Shown: piece by piece, positions 56,787 through 60,482 of the stretch | Layout: the number at the start of each line of letters is the position of its first letter | Position numbering within the stretch: position 1 is the first letter of the stretch | NCBI RefSeq assembly: GCF_001556105.1 | Contig: NZ_LSIF01000062.1 | Span: 1-60,482 of the forward strand | Length of the DNA stretch: 60,482 nucleotides | Origin: Pseudoxanthomonas mexicana | Lineage (GTDB): Bacteria; Pseudomonadota; Gammaproteobacteria; Xanthomonadales; Xanthomonadaceae | Direction of reading: 5' to 3' | Notes under the pieces: generated by a model | Database searches by the model: none | What the model was told of the DNA's origin: nothing | Seen by the model: only the letters and a program-made list of their open reading frames with translations | Made by a program: the position numbers and the translations under genes

Positions 56787-58187
56787 ATGTCCGCCCGCAC
56801 CGGTTTTCGCCAGGACCCCAACGACTCGCGCATCGAACAGCTGCGCGTGCCGCCGAACTCCATCGAGGCGGAGCAGGCGGTGCTGGGTGGCCTGATGCTG
56901 GCGCCGGAAGCCTACGATCGCATCAACGACAAGTTGACGCCGAACGATTTCTACCGGCGCGACCACCAGCTGATCTACCGCGCCATCGGTGAACTGGCAG
57001 AGCGGAACCGGCCGTTCGACGCGGTGACGCTGGGCGAGTGGTTCGAATCGCAGGGTCACATGGAGCTGGTCGCCGGCGGTGCCTACCTGGTGGAGCTGGC
57101 CAGCACCACACCGTCCGCCGCCAACATCACCGCCTACGCCGAGATCGTCCGCGACAAGGCGGTGATGCGGCAGCTGATCGAAGTCGGCACCGAGATCGTC
57201 AACGACGCGTTCCAGCCGGAAGGCAGGGAAAGCGACGAGATGCTGGCGGTCGCCGAACAGAAGGTGTTCGCGATCGCCGAGCAGGGCGCACGCGGGCGTA
57301 CCGATTTCGTGGCGATGAACGACGCGCTGAAGGACGCGTTCGAAGTCCTGCGCGTGCGCTCCGAGAGTGGCGGCACCGTGACTGGCCTGCCGACCGGCTA
57401 CAACGAATTCGACATGATGACCGCTGGTCTGCAGCCCACCGACCTGGTGATCCTGGCCGCGCGTCCGGCGATGGGCAAGACCACGTTCGCGCTGAACATC
57501 GCCGAGTACGCCGCGATCAAATCGAAGAAGGCGGTCGCCGTCTTCTCGATGGAAATGTCGGCCGGCCAGCTGGCCATGCGTTTGATCTCCTCGGTCGGGC
57601 GCATCAACGCGACCCGCCTGCGCACCGGCTCGCTGGAAGACGAGGACTGGAGTCGCGTCACCAGCGCCATCCGCATCCTCAAGGACCAGGCCAAGGTCTT
57701 CATCGACGATACGCCGGGCCTGTCGCCCGACGTGCTGCGTTCCAAGGCCCGCCGGCTGAAGCGCGAACACGATCTGGGCTTGATCGTCATCGACTACCTG
57801 CAACTGATGTCGGTGCCGGGCAACAGCGAGAACCGCGCGACCGAGATCTCCGAGATCTCGCGCTCGCTGAAAGGCCTGGCGAAGGAGCTCAACGTGCCGG
57901 TGCTTGCGCTGTCGCAGCTCAACCGCTCGCTGGAAACGCGTACCGACAAGCGCCCGGTGATGGCCGACCTGCGCGAATCGGGCGCCATCGAGCAGGATGC
58001 CGACATGATCGTCTTCATCTACCGCGACGATTACTACAACAAGGAAACCTCGCCGGACAAAGGCCTGGCCGAGATCATCATCGGCAAGCAGCGTTCCGGC
58101 CCGACCGGCTCTTGCAAGCTGCGGTTCTTCGGCGAATACACCCGCTTCGACAACCTGAGCCACGACAACATCGGTGCGTTCGAGTGA
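56787..58187 (+). CDS. dnaB: Replicative DNA helicase DnaB
   Basis: A 466-residue hexameric 5'-3' helicase of the replication fork. The N-terminal helical collar domain (about 15-170) and the RecA-like ATPase domain (about 195-466) are intact. Walker A is ARPAMGKT around 225-232 with Lys231; Walker B ends in LIVIDYLQLM; the arginine-finger region is LGLIVID...RATEISEISR. The ATG at 56787 is chosen since GGAG lies about 11-14 bases upstream and MSARTGF is the usual start. Confidence 0.96.
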   Translation: MSARTGFRQDPNDSRIEQLRVPPNSIEAEQAVLGGLMLAPEAYDRINDKLTPNDFYRRDHQLIYRAIGELAERNRPFDAVTLGEWFESQGHMELVAGGAYLVELASTTPSAANITAYAEIVRDKAVMRQLIEVGTEIVNDAFQPEGRESDEMLAVAEQKVFAIAEQGARGRTDFVAMNDALKDAFEVLRVRSESGGTVTGLPTGYNEFDMMTAGLQPTDLVILAARPAMGKTTFALNIAEYAAIKSKKAVAVFSMEMSAGQLAMRLISSVGRINATRLRTGSLEDEDWSRVTSAIRILKDQAKVFIDDTPGLSPDVLRSKARRLKREHDLGLIVIDYLQLMSVPGNSENRATEISEISRSLKGLAKELNVPVLALSQLNRSLETRTDKRPVMADLRESGAIEQDADMIVFIYRDDYYNKETSPDKGLAEIIIGKQRSGPTGSCKLRFFGEYTRFDNLSHDNIGAFE

Positions 58188-58190
58188 CCG

Positions 58191-58883
58191 CTACTTGCGG
58201 ATGAAGTAGCTCACGAAGACGTCCCCCGTCGCATCGGCGGCCATCGTGGTGCTGGCATCGAAGAACGACTCGCGGAACCAGGGCTCCTGCATCATGTAGC
58301 CGACCAGGCGCTGGAAGTCGGCCTGCGCGAGCTGAGGCGGATTCCGCGTGGTCGCCACCGCCGTCAGCATGCACAGGCTCCTGCTGCAACGCGGCTTCGA
58401 AATCTCCAAGTGCCCGAACTCCCGGGCATGGCGTTCGATCACCTGTTCGATCAGGGTTTCCAGGCGCGGAGACCAATCAGGGTCCGCCGGTTCCGACCGG
58501 CCCAGTGTTTCGTAATCCTTCGCATCCGAACTGGCCGTCCGCAGTCCGGCCAGGAACTTGTCCACCCTGCGTTCCCCCTCTGCCGACAACGCCCGTGCCA
58601 CGGCCGGGGTGCCAGTCGCCGGGGCGGGCGGCGTTGCGGCGCCCGACGCCGTAATGGTCGCCTGCACGGATGGCTGGACGTTGGCGGGTGAGGTTGCTGG
58701 TGCGCTGCCCGTCGCAGGACGGTCGTCGGGCGACGGCACCGTGGAAGCAGGCGCCAAGATTCGCGATGGATGCCTGTCCAGCGGTCCGGCATCCGTGGGG
58801 ATCGCACGGGTCCACCACCATGCGCCGAGGACAGCGGCAATGATCACGCTGCCGAGGATTATTGAGGTGGGGCGAAGCGCCAT
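58191..58883 (-). CDS. Membrane-anchored protein of unknown function
   Basis: A 230-residue protein with one N-terminal hydrophobic helix (MALRPTSIILGSVIIAAVLGAWWW), a Pro/Ala/Thr-rich linker (about 30-95) and a C-terminal globular part (about 100-230) with two Cys residues (PRCSRSLCML) and IEQVIERHAREFGHLE. Expected topology: anchor in the inner membrane, body in the periplasm. Convergent with dnaB, 3 bp between stops. The layout recalls the secreted-domain proteins of unknown function common in Xanthomonadaceae; no family recognised. Confidence 0.7.
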   Translation of the reverse strand: MALRPTSIILGSVIIAAVLGAWWWTRAIPTDAGPLDRHPSRILAPASTVPSPDDRPATGSAPATSPANVQPSVQATITASGAATPPAPATGTPAVARALSAEGERRVDKFLAGLRTASSDAKDYETLGRSEPADPDWSPRLETLIEQVIERHAREFGHLEISKPRCSRSLCMLTAVATTRNPPQLAQADFQRLVGYMMQEPWFRESFFDASTTMAADATGDVFVSYFIRK

Positions 58884-58977
58884 CGGAGTCGATCCTTGGA
58901 AGCCAGGGCAAGCCTAACGCAACTTTTTCCGTGGACCCATGAACGGGAGGCGGGCCGCTGAACGCTACAATCGGCGC

Positions 58978-60168
58978 ATGGAGACTGCTGTGGACGCCGC
59001 CCTGTCAGACGCGCACGCGCGCCCCGAAGCGAACGATCGGCCGACGCGGATTCGCGTGGATCTCGATGCGCTGGTGCACAACCTGCATGCGATCCAGGGA
59101 GTGGTCGGCGTACCGGTCATGGGCATCGTCAAGGCCAATGCCTATGGGCATGGCCTGGTGCCGGTCGCCCTGCATCTGCAGGCACAGGGCATCGGCCAGT
59201 TTGGTGTTGCACTGGTGGAAGAGGGTCTGGCCTTGAGGCGCGCCGGCGTGACGGTGCCGATCCTCGTGCTGGGCGGCATCCATGCGCCTCAGGTCGGCCA
59301 GTTCCTGGCATGCGATCTTGAAGTCACGGTGTCGTCGATCGCCAAGTTGCGCCAGGTCGAGCAGGCGGCCCAGTCGCTCGGCCGCAAAGCGGTGATCCAC
59401 CTGAAGGTCGATACCGGCATGGAACGCATCGGCGTGCACAGCGAGAACGCGGCGCCATTGATCGAGGCGGCGGTTGATTCGTCCTGGTGCACGGTGAAGG
59501 GCATCTATTCGCATCTGGCGTGCTCGGATGATCCCGCCTCGCCGATGACGGACGTGCAGCTACAGCGGTTCCTGCATGCGTGCGCGCATTTCGACCGGCT
59601 GGGCGTGCCGATGCCGATCCGCCACCTGGCCAATTCCGGAGGTGTGCTGCATTTCCCTGATACCTGGCTGGACATGGTGCGCCCGGGCATTGCGCTCTAC
59701 GGCGTGCTGCCGGACCCCGCATCGCAGGCCACGATCGACCTCAGGCCGGCGCTGTCGCTTGTGTCCAAGGTCGTCTACTTCAAGGTCGTGCGCGCCGGCC
59801 GAACCGTCAGTTATGGGGCCACCTGGATGGCGCCGACCGATACCCGCGTGGTGACCATCCCGATCGGCTACGGTGACGGCTACCCACGTTCGCTGTCGTC
59901 GCGGGGCGAGGTGCTGGTGCGGGGCGAACGCTATCCCATCGTCGGCCGCGTCTGCATGGACCAGTTCATGGTCGATCTTGGCCCCGGCGGTACGGCCTAC
60001 AACGAGGACGAAGTCGTGCTGATCGGCCACCAGGGTCGCGACGCGATTTCCTGCGAGGCGGTCGCATTGGCGGCCGGGACCATTCCATACGAGATCCTGA
60101 CCGGACTCAACGCGCGCATTCCGCGCGAATACCTCGGCGCTGCATCCAGCGGTCCGCCGTTCGCGTAA
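58978..60168 (+). CDS. alr: Alanine racemase
   Basis: A 396-residue PLP enzyme making D-alanine for peptidoglycan. PLP binds Lys52 in VKANAYGHG; the second base is Tyr279 in TVSYGATW. Both TIM-barrel and C-terminal beta domains are complete, the latter with GRVCMDQFMVDLG. The start is uncertain: ATG at 58978 (METAVDAAL) is used, since the region just before it reads like a -10 hexamer (TACAAT at 58967-58972); an in-frame ATG at 58939 would add 13 residues. Located after dnaB, as in many gammaproteobacteria. The extra N-terminal 25 residues before RVDLDAL are longer than in E. coli Alr. Confidence 0.94.
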   Translation: METAVDAALSDAHARPEANDRPTRIRVDLDALVHNLHAIQGVVGVPVMGIVKANAYGHGLVPVALHLQAQGIGQFGVALVEEGLALRRAGVTVPILVLGGIHAPQVGQFLACDLEVTVSSIAKLRQVEQAAQSLGRKAVIHLKVDTGMERIGVHSENAAPLIEAAVDSSWCTVKGIYSHLACSDDPASPMTDVQLQRFLHACAHFDRLGVPMPIRHLANSGGVLHFPDTWLDMVRPGIALYGVLPDPASQATIDLRPALSLVSKVVYFKVVRAGRTVSYGATWMAPTDTRVVTIPIGYGDGYPRSLSSRGEVLVRGERYPIVGRVCMDQFMVDLGPGGTAYNEDEVVLIGHQGRDAISCEAVALAAGTIPYEILTGLNARIPREYLGAASSGPPFA

Positions 60169-60197
60169 GACCACGGCCGTCTTTTCAGGTTTTCCGT

Positions 60198-60482
60198 ATG
60201 CCGAATGCCATCGTCTGGTTCCGCCATGACTTGCGCCTGGATGACCATCCAGCGCTGCGTGCGGCGCTGGACGAGGGCTTCACGCCGGTGCCCGTGTACA
60301 TCCATGCGCCGGAGGAAGAAGGCGAGTGGGCGCCGGGTGCCGCCTCGCAGGCTTGGCTGCACCCGTCGCTGGCGGCACTGGATGACGACTTGCGCCGACG
60401 TGGCTCGCGCCTGCTGGTTCGACAGGGCCGGAGTGCGGAAACGTTGCAGGCGTTGATTGACGCATCCGGTGCAACGGCGGTG
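60198..60482 (+). CDS. phrB: Deoxyribodipyrimidine photolyase / cryptochrome family, 5' part
   Basis: The first 95 residues of a photolyase N-terminal domain; the gene runs off the window. AIVWFRHDLRLDDHPAL at residues 4-20 and YIHAPEEEGEWAPGAAS are the photolyase signature, with the antenna-binding alpha/beta fold. The catalytic FAD domain is beyond the edge, so photolyase or cryptochrome activity is inferred. The ATG at 60198 is 29 bp after alr. Confidence 0.9.
   Translation, partial: MPNAIVWFRHDLRLDDHPALRAALDEGFTPVPVYIHAPEEEGEWAPGAASQAWLHPSLAALDDDLRRRGSRLLVRQGRSAETLQALIDASGATAV

Overview
This is a GC-rich chromosomal window (roughly two-thirds G+C by eye) from what looks like a member of the Xanthomonadaceae (Gammaproteobacteria; Pseudoxanthomonas, Stenotrophomonas, Luteimonas or Xanthomonas-like). 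The reasons are methionine synthase split into two adjacent genes, a YtrA-type GntR/ABC operon, a 180-kDa-class NAD-glutamate dehydrogenase, a bacterial kynurenine cluster and the rpsF-rpsR-rplI-dnaB-alr order. Genes are densely packed, with many 1-4 bp start/stop overlaps. No tRNA, rRNA, CRISPR array, prophage or insertion sequence was seen.

Layout. 1-4.7 kb (minus strand): envelope proteins (an adhesin-like secreted protein cut by the window edge and two tandem DUF2884-like paralogues), then a small exported protein - GntR regulator - ABC ATPase - ABC-2 permease operon with a clear promoter and an overlapping operator. 4.8-9.4 kb (plus): exported glutathione peroxidase, exported FKBP isomerase, UDP-glucose dehydrogenase, SlyX, a DUF2058 protein and an alpha/beta hydrolase. 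9.4-16.6 kb (minus): MFS transporter, exported amidohydrolase, and a methionine operon (ArsR-methyltransferase fusion, then the two MetH halves) headed by a 32-bp palindrome. 16.8-21.4 kb: acyl-CoA dehydrogenase, DUF885 lipoprotein, and a divergent NmrA-like reductase / HxlR regulator pair with shared operators. 21.5-31.2 kb (minus): two RND efflux systems, the second preceded by its TetR regulator; neither has an outer-membrane channel gene here. 31.5-40.4 kb (plus): the giant glutamate dehydrogenase, a periplasmic protein, NAD kinase, a secreted protein, a cN-I-type 5'-nucleotidase and a DKNYY-like protein. 40.5-43.2 kb (minus): DUF2939, DUF2461 and exonuclease I.

43.2-52.0 kb (minus) is the most distinctive region. 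It is a compact kynurenine-to-2-aminomuconate cluster: SDR, aminomuconate-semialdehyde-type dehydrogenase, beta-carbonic anhydrase, RidA-type deaminase, 3-hydroxyanthranilate dioxygenase, ACMS decarboxylase, kynureninase and kynurenine monooxygenase. A two-gene nucleotidyltransferase (MNT)/HEPN module sits inside it, with its own tandem operator-like repeats, and exonuclease I is coupled to its end. Two members depart from expectation: the SDR lacks the catalytic Tyr and Lys, and a carbonic anhydrase lies beside a decarboxylase.

52.0-54.7 kb (minus): asnS, two small proteins and a PaiB-like FMN-binding protein, ending at a REP-like inverted repeat that supplies the paiB stop codon. 54.8-60.5 kb (mostly plus): an IscA/ErpA-type protein, the rpsF-rpsR-rplI ribosomal operon with a structured leader, dnaB with a consensus DnaA box upstream, an unknown membrane-anchored protein on the minus strand, alr, and the start of a photolyase gene running off the window. 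I computed no alignments or database searches; family assignments rest on motifs, length and gene order.
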